Positions 24,412 to 31,070 of a DNA stretch of 31,070 bases are shown in pieces (within the stretch, counting starts at the first letter, position 1; every line of letters begins with the position of its first letter). Source of the stretch: Ignavibacterium sp037440165 (GTDB lineage: Bacteria > Bacteroidota > Ignavibacteria > Ignavibacteriales > Ignavibacteriaceae); NCBI RefSeq assembly GCF_037440165.1, contig NZ_JBBIUQ010000030.1:1-31070 (forward strand). Direction: 5' to 3'. A program made the position numbers and the translations under genes. The notes beneath the pieces are model-generated. The model was given only the letters and a program-made list of their open reading frames with translations, was not told the origin of the DNA and ran no database searches.

Positions 24412-26466
24412 TCAACATTTAATTCTAATATCTACTGCAAAGATTTTATTATCCTGTGTAATTAACAATGGATTAAGATCAACTTCCTTTATTTCCTGAT
24501 GATTAAGCATCATTTGTGCAAGATTTTTTATTGCTGATTTTATTTTTACCAAATCTGCTGGTTGCTCGCCGCGAACACCCTGAATGATTTTTCCGATTTT
24601 AGTATTGTTAATCATTTCGTCAATATCTTTTTCGTTAAGATAAGCTGAACGCATAACCGTATCATCAAGATATTCAACATATTTTCCACCTAAGCCAAAC
24701 ATTACAATTGGTCCGAAACTGTTATCACGAAATGCTCCAACAAGTAACTCAAATTTAGTCTCAAGGTAAGGCTGAATCAGAAATGAATTGAGCTGAATAT
24801 TACTCTCGTCAAAATTCTTTTTCATTTCGATTGCTGATGCAATTAATTCATCTTTGGATTTGATATTTAACACTACACCTTTTAATTCAGATTTATGAAT
24901 GATTTTTTCTCCAATTGCCTTTAAAACAACCGGAAATTCAAAATCTGATTTAGAGAGTTCATCACTCGAGAATATCTTTTCTTTTACACGAGGTAGCTGA
25001 TAGTAATCAACGAGTTCAGCAATTATTTCAGGTGGAAGAAATCTGTTTTGATACTCTGAAAGATTTATTTTAAGTGAAGAAGTTTCTTTTGTTAATCTCT
25101 TCGACTCATTCTTCCTGTTGAAAGTTATCATATTGTTTATAACAACAGCAGGATCTTCCGCAAAACGGAATAATGGTTTTCTGGTTTTTGATTGACTTCT
25201 GTATTCATCCCAGAATTCAGGCAAAGGCATAACGACCTGAAAGATTGGTTTATCAGAAATGATTTCGTTTATTCCTTCAATAACTGGAAGTGCTTTAACC
25301 ATAATTGGTTCAACAAATACTGAAATAACAACATCAACCTTATTATCCTGAACTAATGTTTCATTTACAGCTTTGAATTGTTCTGCAGTTCCGCCAGGCA
25401 GCAAATCAACAGGATTATTAACACTGCCTTCAGGATGAACTATTTCACGAAGCTTCTTTTTAGTTTCTTCTGAAAGTTCAGCAAGAGTAAGATTATTTTT
25501 TTCAAGTGAATCAACAGTAAGAATTGCTGGCCCTCCTGCATTTGTTACAACTGCAACACGATTGCCTTTTGGTATCGGAAATTCCTCAAATCCTTTTGCT
25601 GAGTTGAACATATCATTCAAATCATCAGCCCTGATAATTCCAAACTGATGAAGCACAGCATTAACAACTTTATCACTGCTTCCAAGTGCACCTGTGTGTG
25701 ATGATGCAGCTTTCATTCCGCTTGATGTTCTTCCGCCTTTGAGAATAATTACAGGTTTGGAAATCTTTTGGTCAATAAAATATTTGATGAACTTCTCTCC
25801 ATCTACAAGGCTTTCAAGATAAAATGTAATTACACCAACATCATCAGAGTTTTGCCAGTATTCCAGCAAATCATTCTCATTAACATCTGCTTTATTGCCA
25901 ACGCTGATGAATTGTCCGAATCTTATATCAGTTTCGCGAAGTGAATTTAATACAGCTGCTCCAATCGCTCCACTTTGTGAGCAAAAAGCCATTCGTCCTT
26001 CGCGTGGTTGTTCAGCAACAAATGTTGCATTCATTTTTACTGGAGGATGAGTGTTAATAATTCCCATACAATTTGGTCCAACCATTCGTGCATCAGAATT
26101 TCTAATCAGCTCAAGAATTCTTTGCTCTGCTTCGGCTCCGGCTTCACCAGTTTCTTTGAATCCTGCAGTAATCAGAATAATTGCTTTTACCTTTTTCTCA
26201 AGCAGATTTTTAATTGTATCTTCTACAAATTGTTTTGGAACCATCACGATTGCTAACTCAATCTGCACTTCAATATCATTTATCGTTGGATAACATTTGT
26301 AACCTAAAATTTCATCGGCTTTTGGATTTACGAGCAGAAGTTTTCCTTTGTAGCCATAAAGTTTAACAGATTTTGTTAATTCATAACCTAAACTTTTTGG
26401 TTTGGAAGAAGCTCCGACAATACAAATTGATTTGGGATAGAAGAAATGATCAAAAACAGATTTCAT
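24412..26466 (-). CDS. Acyl-CoA synthetase (ADP/NDP-forming), fused alpha and beta subunits
   Basis: I choose ATG 26466 because GGCGGA lies upstream and MKSVFDHFFYPKSICIVGAS is the normal family start; the ATG at 26541 adds 25 unrelated residues. The product has 684 residues, the size of fused ADP-forming acetate-CoA ligase. The CoA-binding domain shows VGASSKP at 17-23 and NPKADEILG. The central ligase-type domain has GPNCMG at 130-135, SQSGAIG, and phosphohistidine H257 in AASSHTGALG. The C-terminal ATP-grasp domain begins near LPPEIIAELVDYYQLPRVKEK and includes FPVVLKAIGEKIIHKSELKGVVL. The enzyme converts acyl-CoA, ADP and phosphate to acid, CoA and ATP, and would let the cell gain ATP from amino acid fermentation. 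The exact acyl substrate is not predictable. Confidence 0.93.
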   Translation of the reverse strand: MKSVFDHFFYPKSICIVGASSKPKSLGYELTKSVKLYGYKGKLLLVNPKADEILGYKCYPTINDIEVQIELAIVMVPKQFVEDTIKNLLEKKVKAIILITAGFKETGEAGAEAEQRILELIRNSDARMVGPNCMGIINTHPPVKMNATFVAEQPREGRMAFCSQSGAIGAAVLNSLRETDIRFGQFISVGNKADVNENDLLEYWQNSDDVGVITFYLESLVDGEKFIKYFIDQKISKPVIILKGGRTSSGMKAASSHTGALGSSDKVVNAVLHQFGIIRADDLNDMFNSAKGFEEFPIPKGNRVAVVTNAGGPAILTVDSLEKNNLTLAELSEETKKKLREIVHPEGSVNNPVDLLPGGTAEQFKAVNETLVQDNKVDVVISVFVEPIMVKALPVIEGINEIISDKPIFQVVMPLPEFWDEYRSQSKTRKPLFRFAEDPAVVINNMITFNRKNESKRLTKETSSLKINLSEYQNRFLPPEIIAELVDYYQLPRVKEKIFSSDELSKSDFEFPVVLKAIGEKIIHKSELKGVVLNIKSKDELIASAIEMKKNFDESNIQLNSFLIQPYLETKFELLVGAFRDNSFGPIVMFGLGGKYVEYLDDTVMRSAYLNEKDIDEMINNTKIGKIIQGVRGEQPADLVKIKSAIKNLAQMMLNHQEIKEVDLNPLLITQDNKIFAVDIRIKC

Positions 26467-26599
26467 AAATTTTCCGCCTGATTTTTTAAAACAACAATTC
26501 AAACTTAATTCAAGAAGAAGATTTATTCTATCATTCGTCACAAATTATTAATCGAAAGTTTTCTTTGTGTGCATCGAGTGATATATTTACGCAACAAAA

Positions 26600-26632
26600 G
26601 AACCGAAATTATTCAGGAAATTTTTTCGGTTC
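26600..26632. other. Nine-base-pair hairpin in the acyl-CoA synthetase / sbtA intergenic region
   Basis: GAACCGAAA (26600-26608) and TTTCGGTTC (26624-26632) form a perfect stem with a 15-base loop. It lies in the 341-base gap between the divergent acyl-CoA synthetase and SbtA-type genes and precedes two more hairpins. Either an RNA structure in the sbtA leader or a paired DNA site is possible. Confidence 0.45.
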
Positions 26633-26664
26633 GATTTAGTAATGAATTTTGATTATCATTGAGT

Positions 26665-26762
26665 GTGGATATTCCCTCATCCACTTCAAAATGTCTCTGC
26701 GGCTATTTGCAGCCTGGTTTCCTGCCACCCAGAAACCAGGTTTGAAGCTGCAGAGATTTTTT
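26665..26762 (+). promoter_or_regulatory. Structured leader with terminator-like end before sbtA (candidate attenuator or riboswitch)
   Basis: On the plus strand GTGGAT/ATCCAC (26665-26684) forms a small hairpin. A larger two-level structure follows: outer stem TCTCTGC (26694-26700) with GCAGAGA (26750-26756), inner stem CCTGGTTTC (26713-26721) with GAAACCAGG (26732-26740). Six T residues follow immediately. It ends about 45 bases before the ATG at 26808, and no plus-strand gene upstream needs a terminator. I recognise no known riboswitch class. A REP-type mobile palindrome is the main alternative. Confidence 0.5.
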
Positions 26763-26807
26763 ATTTCTTTACTTATCTTTTGGATAAAAAAATATAAAAG
26801 TATTCAA

Positions 26808-27788
26808 ATGGAATTTTTATCAGATGCTCTGTCCAACTTCACTTCTCCGATGATTCTTTTCTTTGTGCTTGGATTTATTGCAACTATCCTTAAATCCGAC
26901 ATTGAAATTCCGGATGTAATTACAAAGACTCTTGCAATTTATTTTATGATTGCAATTGGTTTGAAAGGTGGATTTGAAATCAGTAAAAGCGGAATAGACG
27001 AAAATTTATATTCAGCTGTATTTAACTCTCTGTTAATTGGGTTTTTTGTTCCTCTCATCGCATTTCTTATTCTTAAATTCATCGGAAGATTTGACTCCAC
27101 TAATTCCGGGGCAATTGCTGCTCACTACGGTTCTGTCAGCGTTGTAACTTTTGTAACTGCAATTTCATTTCTTAATTCTAAATCAGAACCCTTCAGCGGT
27201 TATATGGTCGGAATGATGGCATTGATGGAATCTCCGGCAATTTTTGTTTCGCTTTTGCTGGTAAGAATTTTCGATTCCCAGAAAATTGCATCCTTAAAGT
27301 CAAATACTGTCGATCTCTTGAAAGAGTCTTTGTTCAATGCAAGTGTGGTTTTATTATTCGGAAGTTTGTTAATTGGGCTTGCTGTAGGTGAAAAAGGTAT
27401 TTCTGTTGTAAAGCCTTTTTTCATTGATCCTTTTAATGGTGTGCTCACTTTGTTTTTGCTTGATATGGGAATGATTGCTGGCAAAAGAATTTCAGAATTT
27501 AAAGCTGTTGGCGTTTTCTTATTTTTCTTTGCTCTCATAATGCCTTTAATAAGTGCATCTCTAACTATTGGTTTAACTAACTTATTCGGTTTTTCTACAG
27601 GAGATAGTTTGTTGTTTTCAGTACTTGCAGCGAGTGCTTCATACATCGCCGCACCTGCAGCGGTAAGAATCGCCTTGCCAAAAGCTAATCCGGCTTACTA
27701 CATTACAATGTCACTGGCAATCACTTTTCCATTTAACATAATACTCGGCATCCCACTTTACTATTTTATATTAAACTTATTCAGGTGA
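26808..27788 (+). CDS. sbtA: SbtA-type sodium-dependent bicarbonate transporter
   Basis: I choose ATG 26808 (MEFLSDALSNFTSPMILFFVLGFIA); the longer open frame upstream translates the hairpin leader and looks non-coding. The product has 326 residues and about ten hydrophobic helices in two similar halves. Family features include the opening LSNFTSPMILFFVLGF, DVITKTLAIYFMIAIGLKGG near residues 45-65, AAHYGSVSVVTFVTA in the first half, and ASASYIAAPAAVRIALPKANPAYYITMSLAITFPFNI near the end, all typical of SbtA. The family imports bicarbonate with sodium across the inner membrane. The SbtB-like PII gene follows after three bases, which strongly supports the assignment. Likely role: bicarbonate supply for carboxylases. 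Confidence 0.88.
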   Translation: MEFLSDALSNFTSPMILFFVLGFIATILKSDIEIPDVITKTLAIYFMIAIGLKGGFEISKSGIDENLYSAVFNSLLIGFFVPLIAFLILKFIGRFDSTNSGAIAAHYGSVSVVTFVTAISFLNSKSEPFSGYMVGMMALMESPAIFVSLLLVRIFDSQKIASLKSNTVDLLKESLFNASVVLLFGSLLIGLAVGEKGISVVKPFFIDPFNGVLTLFLLDMGMIAGKRISEFKAVGVFLFFFALIMPLISASLTIGLTNLFGFSTGDSLLFSVLAASASYIAAPAAVRIALPKANPAYYITMSLAITFPFNIILGIPLYYFILNLFR

Positions 27789-27791
27789 GCT

Positions 27792-28073
27792 ATGAAAAAA
27801 CTCGAAATAATTATCGAAGCAATTGAGAGAAGAAGGGTTTGCAAAATTCTCGATGAAGTTGGAGTAAGTGGTTACACTGTAATAGATGATTTACAGGGAA
27901 GAGGAAAATCAGGCTCTAAAAATGCTTCAGACCCAAGTAACATTCTCAAAAGTTCGATGATAATTGTTGTTGATGAAGAGAGTGTTATTAACTCTGCTAT
28001 AGATAAACTAAAAGAAGTATTTAAGTTTTATTCCGGAAAAATGTTTTTATCAGATATTCAGGTTATTGATTAA
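27792..28073 (+). CDS. sbtB: SbtB-like PII-family regulator
   Basis: At 93 residues this is a short PII-fold protein with the order beta-alpha-beta-beta-alpha-beta: KLEIIIEAIERRRVCKILDEVGVSGYTVIDDL, a T-loop of glycine, lysine and serine residues at about 35-52 (QGRGKSGSKNASDPSN), then MIIVVDEESVINSAIDKLKEVF. GYTVIDD matches the GYTVM segment of cyanobacterial SbtB. SbtB binds SbtA and senses adenine nucleotides including cAMP and c-di-AMP. The cyanobacterial C-terminal extension with the CGPxGC redox loop is absent, because this protein ends soon after the last beta strand (LSDIQVID). The gene starts three bases after sbtA and precedes the S46 peptidase by 16 bases. Confidence 0.85.
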   Translation: MKKLEIIIEAIERRRVCKILDEVGVSGYTVIDDLQGRGKSGSKNASDPSNILKSSMIIVVDEESVINSAIDKLKEVFKFYSGKMFLSDIQVID

Positions 28074-28089
28074 TTAAAAGGAAACAAAA

Positions 28090-30195
28090 ATGAAAATCAG
28101 GATTTTTATCATTCAGATTTTTTTAATCACTATCTCACTTAGTGCACAAACTTTTTATGGATTTAATCCTGATACTGTTCGTGCTCAGAAGTTTGATATG
28201 GGTAAAATGTGGACATTCGAAACTCCACCTATAAAACATTTTCAGGAAGAATATGGATTTACACCATCAGAGCAGTGGTTGGAGAAGATGCAAAAGTCTG
28301 CTTTGAAGTTCGGCGGTGGCTGCTCAGCTTCATTCATTTCAGAAGATGGTTTGATTATGACAAATCATCATTGTGTAAGAGGAATTCTTCCTACCGTTCA
28401 AAAAGAAAATGAAAATATTTTGCGCGATGGCTTTTATGCTGCTGAATTTTCTGATGAAAGAAGAGTTCCGAATCTTAAAGTTGAACAGCTTCTAATCATT
28501 AAAGACATCAGTGAAGAAATTCATTCAGAGATGAGCAAAGGAAAATCAGTGGCTGAAAAGATTGAGCTTCGTGAAAAGAAGATTGAAGAAATTAAAACAA
28601 AGTTCTATCAGGAAAATCCTGAATTGGTCTTCAAAGTAATTTCACTTTATAATGGCGGTAAATATTCTCTTTATGGTTATAAAGTTTATGATGATATAAG
28701 ACTTGTTTTTGTTCCTGAACTTTCTGTTGCGAAACTTGGCGGTGATTATGATAACTTTACTTATCCGCGTTACGGACTCGACTGCGCATTTCTTAGAGCT
28801 TATGAAAACGATAAACCAATTAAAACTAATTTTTATTTTAGATGGAATCTTGATGGAATTACAGAAGATCAACCGGTGTTTGTTGTTGGAAATCCGGGCA
28901 GCACTGACAGAATAAACACAATGGCTCAGATTGAATTTGAAAGAGATGTTCGTTATCCGATGATGGTAAAAATGTTGAAAGATTTATATAAAATTTATGA
29001 AGAACTGGTTCACGAAACTAAAGCTGAAGATTATAAACTAATTGCAAGATTATATTCTATTGGTAATGCTTTGAAAGTTTACGAAGGAACTTACAAAGGA
29101 TTACTCGACCCTTATCTGATTGCAAGAAAAAAAGATTTTGAGAAACAGTTTAAAGATGCTGTAACTAATAACTCGCAATTGTATACAAGGTATGGAAACA
29201 TCTGGAACGAACTGGCTCAACTAAGAAACGATGCAAGAAAAACAGCAAACAAGATTTTTGCATATACAATAAGTGGATTCTACTCGCCGCAGTATCTGGT
29301 AATTGCATCAAAGCTGTATGATTTAGCAAAAGATCTTAAAGCTGGTAAAATCTCAAAAGAAAATTTTGAGAATGAAGCTCAAAAAATTTATCCTACAGAT
29401 TTGAATCATCAGCTTCAGAAAAAGCTCACACTTCTTCAGTTAAAAATCTGGAAAGAGAACCTTTCCTCTGATTCAGAAATTCTGAAACATTTAATTGGAA
29501 ATAACGACATAGAAAAATCTGCGGAAAAAATGTTATCCGGAAGTTATTTCACATCGAACGAAAAATTTAATGAATTGATTAAAAAACCTGTTGATGAAAT
29601 TCTGAGCAGTGATGATCCGTTCATTTATTTCGTTCGGAACACAAAAGATGAATGGCAGAATATGTTGAATGAAAACAAAGAAAGAAATCAACGAGAAGAG
29701 ATCTTAAATCAGATGCTCGGCGAAGCTTTATATGCTGTTTACGGCGATGCAATTCCACCTGATGCAACAGGTACATTAAGAATTGCTGATGGAATAGTTA
29801 AAGGATATGATTATAATGGCACTCGTGCACCAATAAAAACTACATATTATGGTGCACTCGATCGTTATTATTCATTTGATAAAAAATTCCCTTTTAACTT
29901 GCCCGCATATTGGGAAAATCTTCCGAAGGAATTTGATTTATCAACTCCGCTTAACTTTATAAGCACGAACGATATTATTGGCGGCAATTCCGGTAGTGCG
30001 GTTTTGAATATCAATGCAGAAGTTGTAGGACTTGCATTTGATGGTAATATAGAAAGTCTTCCCGCAAATTTTATCTTTACTACAGAGGCAAACAGAACTG
30101 TTTCTGTAAGTGCATTAGGTATGATCGAAGCCATAAGAGATCTATATAAAGCAACTAATCTCACTCAAGAGATTCTTTCCGGTAAGAGAAAGTGA
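28090..30195 (+). CDS. S46-family dipeptidyl-peptidase, DPP7-like (hydrophobic P1) by marker residue
   Basis: The product has 701 residues with a signal peptide (MKIRIFIIQIFLITISLSAQ). The triad is H94 in TNHHC, D231 in YGLDCAFLR and S634 in GGNSGSA. The residue after FD in the C-terminal specificity motif is G652 (LAFDGNIES), the state found in DPP7, which prefers hydrophobic P1 residues. Its paralogue at 4666-6834 has Arg there. AAAGGAAAC lies before the ATG, 16 bases after sbtB, so it is probably in the same transcript; its link to bicarbonate uptake is unclear and may only reflect operon position. It should act in the periplasm, removing dipeptides from oligopeptides. Confidence 0.92.
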   Translation: MKIRIFIIQIFLITISLSAQTFYGFNPDTVRAQKFDMGKMWTFETPPIKHFQEEYGFTPSEQWLEKMQKSALKFGGGCSASFISEDGLIMTNHHCVRGILPTVQKENENILRDGFYAAEFSDERRVPNLKVEQLLIIKDISEEIHSEMSKGKSVAEKIELREKKIEEIKTKFYQENPELVFKVISLYNGGKYSLYGYKVYDDIRLVFVPELSVAKLGGDYDNFTYPRYGLDCAFLRAYENDKPIKTNFYFRWNLDGITEDQPVFVVGNPGSTDRINTMAQIEFERDVRYPMMVKMLKDLYKIYEELVHETKAEDYKLIARLYSIGNALKVYEGTYKGLLDPYLIARKKDFEKQFKDAVTNNSQLYTRYGNIWNELAQLRNDARKTANKIFAYTISGFYSPQYLVIASKLYDLAKDLKAGKISKENFENEAQKIYPTDLNHQLQKKLTLLQLKIWKENLSSDSEILKHLIGNNDIEKSAEKMLSGSYFTSNEKFNELIKKPVDEILSSDDPFIYFVRNTKDEWQNMLNENKERNQREEILNQMLGEALYAVYGDAIPPDATGTLRIADGIVKGYDYNGTRAPIKTTYYGALDRYYSFDKKFPFNLPAYWENLPKEFDLSTPLNFISTNDIIGGNSGSAVLNINAEVVGLAFDGNIESLPANFIFTTEANRTVSVSALGMIEAIRDLYKATNLTQEILSGKRK

Positions 30196-30203
30196 GTACT
30201 GAA

Positions 30204-30764
30204 ATGAAAAGCATAAAATTATTTTTGATAATATTTTTATTGTTCTTTACTGTTACTGAAATTTACTCGCAGAGAAATAGTGATGAGCAGAAAATTTCAG
30301 TTCGTGAATTGAAACAAAGACTTATTGAAAATCTTCAGGAACTCGATTCTGATTATCTCCAAAGTTTAAGTTACAGGGATTATAAAAAAGCCAGAGAAAT
30401 TCTGATTGAGTCATATAATTTGTTAAGAATGATTCCTGATAATGGAATTACTATCCGTGAAGAACTTCGACTGATTTCAGACAGCGATTTTGATGAATTG
30501 CTAAGAAATATAAAATCAGAAGGATTTGAGTCTGATAAAATTTATGTAATTCAGTTAGCAGCAAAATACAATCGCTTCACCGTTGCTCAGTTAATCAGTT
30601 TGATCGATTTAATGAGCTTTTCAAATGATAAAATTGAAGTTGTAAAAATTGTATATCCAAATGTAGTTGATAAATACAATTCTCATCTGATAATAAATGC
30701 ATTTACTCATTCTTCAGACAAAGCGCGTGTAAAACAAATTATAAACAATTTTCCTGACAGATAA
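30204..30764 (+). CDS. Secreted DUF4476-like protein
   Basis: I choose ATG 30204, which begins a signal peptide (MKSIKLFLIIFLLFFTVTEIYS); an in-frame GTG at 30192 overlapping the previous stop codon is an alternative. The product has 186 residues. The C-terminal half (about 95-180) has the repeated short-helix pattern of DUF4476: DSDFDELLRNIKSEGFESDKIYVIQLAAKYNRFTVAQLISLIDLMSF then KIEVVKIVYPNVVDKYNSHLIINAF. The N-terminal half is charged and probably helical. The domain is common in secreted proteins of Bacteroidota and is uncharacterised. It follows the S46 gene by nine bases, so the two are likely co-translated and may act in the same compartment. Confidence 0.7.
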   Translation: MKSIKLFLIIFLLFFTVTEIYSQRNSDEQKISVRELKQRLIENLQELDSDYLQSLSYRDYKKAREILIESYNLLRMIPDNGITIREELRLISDSDFDELLRNIKSEGFESDKIYVIQLAAKYNRFTVAQLISLIDLMSFSNDKIEVVKIVYPNVVDKYNSHLIINAFTHSSDKARVKQIINNFPDR

Positions 30765-30765
30765 T

Positions 30766-31070
30766 ATGTATTGGATAATTTTATTCGTTGCCGGATTGTT
30801 TGAAGTTGCCTGGGCAGTCGGATTAAAATACACTGAGGGTTTCTCAAAACTAATCCCAAGTCTTTTTACCATCGTTTCAATGATTATCAGTATGGGATTC
30901 CTAGCTTATGCAGTAAAACACATTCCTGTTGGAACTGCATATGCTGTTTGGACAGGCATTGGTGCAGTCGGAACAGCAATTCTTGGAATCATCTTATTTA
31001 ATGAATCAAAAGAGTTGATAAGAATATTTTTTATTTTTTTGATAATTGTAGGAATTGTGGGATTAAAAAT
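30766..31070 (+). CDS. gdx: Gdx/SugE-type small multidrug resistance transporter (partial at 3' end)
   Basis: From ATG 30766, two bases after the previous stop codon, 101 codons are open to the window edge; the family is about 105 residues, so only a few are missing. The start MYWIILFVAGLFEVAWAVGLKYT has the central glutamate E13 and the GLFEVxWA motif of the Gdx/SugE branch. Later AYAVKHIPVGTAYAVWTGIGAVGTAILGIILFNE gives the SugE signature (TAYAVWTGIGAVG). Four transmembrane helices are visible. Gdx members export guanidinium in exchange for protons. I looked for a guanidine riboswitch just upstream and saw none, since the gene follows its neighbour directly. Confidence 0.9.
   Translation, partial: MYWIILFVAGLFEVAWAVGLKYTEGFSKLIPSLFTIVSMIISMGFLAYAVKHIPVGTAYAVWTGIGAVGTAILGIILFNESKELIRIFFIFLIIVGIVGLK

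Noticed and set aside
26694..26762. Terminator for the minus-strand acyl-CoA synthetase gene
   Set aside because: The gene points away from it and the T tract is on the plus strand.
26649..26807. N-terminal extension of the SbtA-type protein from an upstream ATG
   Set aside because: The extra 53 residues translate the hairpin leader and do not resemble the family, while ATG 26808 starts exactly at the normal N terminus.
30618..30765. Guanidine riboswitch upstream of the Gdx-type gene
   Set aside because: The preceding region is coding sequence of the DUF4476-like gene, which ends two bases before the Gdx start, leaving no leader.

Overview
The window is AT-rich bacterial DNA whose gene content points to the Ignavibacteriota (Ignavibacteriales), in the Bacteroidota/Chlorobiota superphylum. 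The main clues are a type IX secretion C-terminal sorting domain with the NYPNPFNP motif, a PorV/PorQ-type outer-membrane protein, two S46 dipeptidyl-peptidases, a WGSSPSDVWA-type surface lipoprotein and a TAnnTTTG-like promoter element. No phage, IS element, CRISPR array or rRNA is visible. The assignment is by family resemblance, not by database search.

Layout. 1-310: end of a GIY-YIG nuclease gene, then tRNA-Asn with its promoter and terminator (minus strand). 340-3568: a minus-strand signalling operon with a PAS-rich histidine kinase, a NarL-type response regulator and a stand-alone receiver protein. 3674-9212: an EamA transporter, a secreted S46 dipeptidyl-peptidase with the Arg marker of acidic (DPP11-like) specificity, a PorV-like protein and a TPR protein. 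9336-13656: two neighbouring minus-strand surface-protein genes, each broken by a small lesion. A large T9SS cargo protein is split by one in-frame TAG, and a propeller-like lipoprotein is cut from its own start and signal peptide by a frameshift. 13933-17691: glycyl-tRNA synthetase, then a DUF4905-like / amrA / amrB operon. 17704-20204: a REP-like inverted repeat, tryptophanase and a divergent Yip1-family membrane protein. 20276-26466: a minus-strand run of ADP-forming acyl-CoA synthetase, S66 LD-carboxypeptidase, an unknown lipoprotein and priA. 26600-31070: a plus-strand run opening with a structured, terminator-bearing leader, then an SbtA-type bicarbonate transporter, an SbtB-like PII protein, a second S46 peptidase with the Gly marker of hydrophobic (DPP7-like) specificity, a DUF4476-like secreted protein and a Gdx/SugE guanidinium exporter cut by the window end.

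Together the genes suggest a peptide- and amino-acid-using heterotroph. Two dipeptidyl-peptidases with complementary predicted specificity, tryptophanase and an ADP-forming acyl-CoA synthetase that could recover ATP from acyl-CoAs fit this. The bicarbonate transporter pair suggests inorganic carbon uptake for carboxylation. The most interesting items are the two lesions in adjacent surface-protein genes (11655-11657 and 13609-13624), the hairpin-rich leader with a terminator-like end before the sbtAB-like pair, and the short SbtB that lacks the C-terminal extension of cyanobacterial SbtB.
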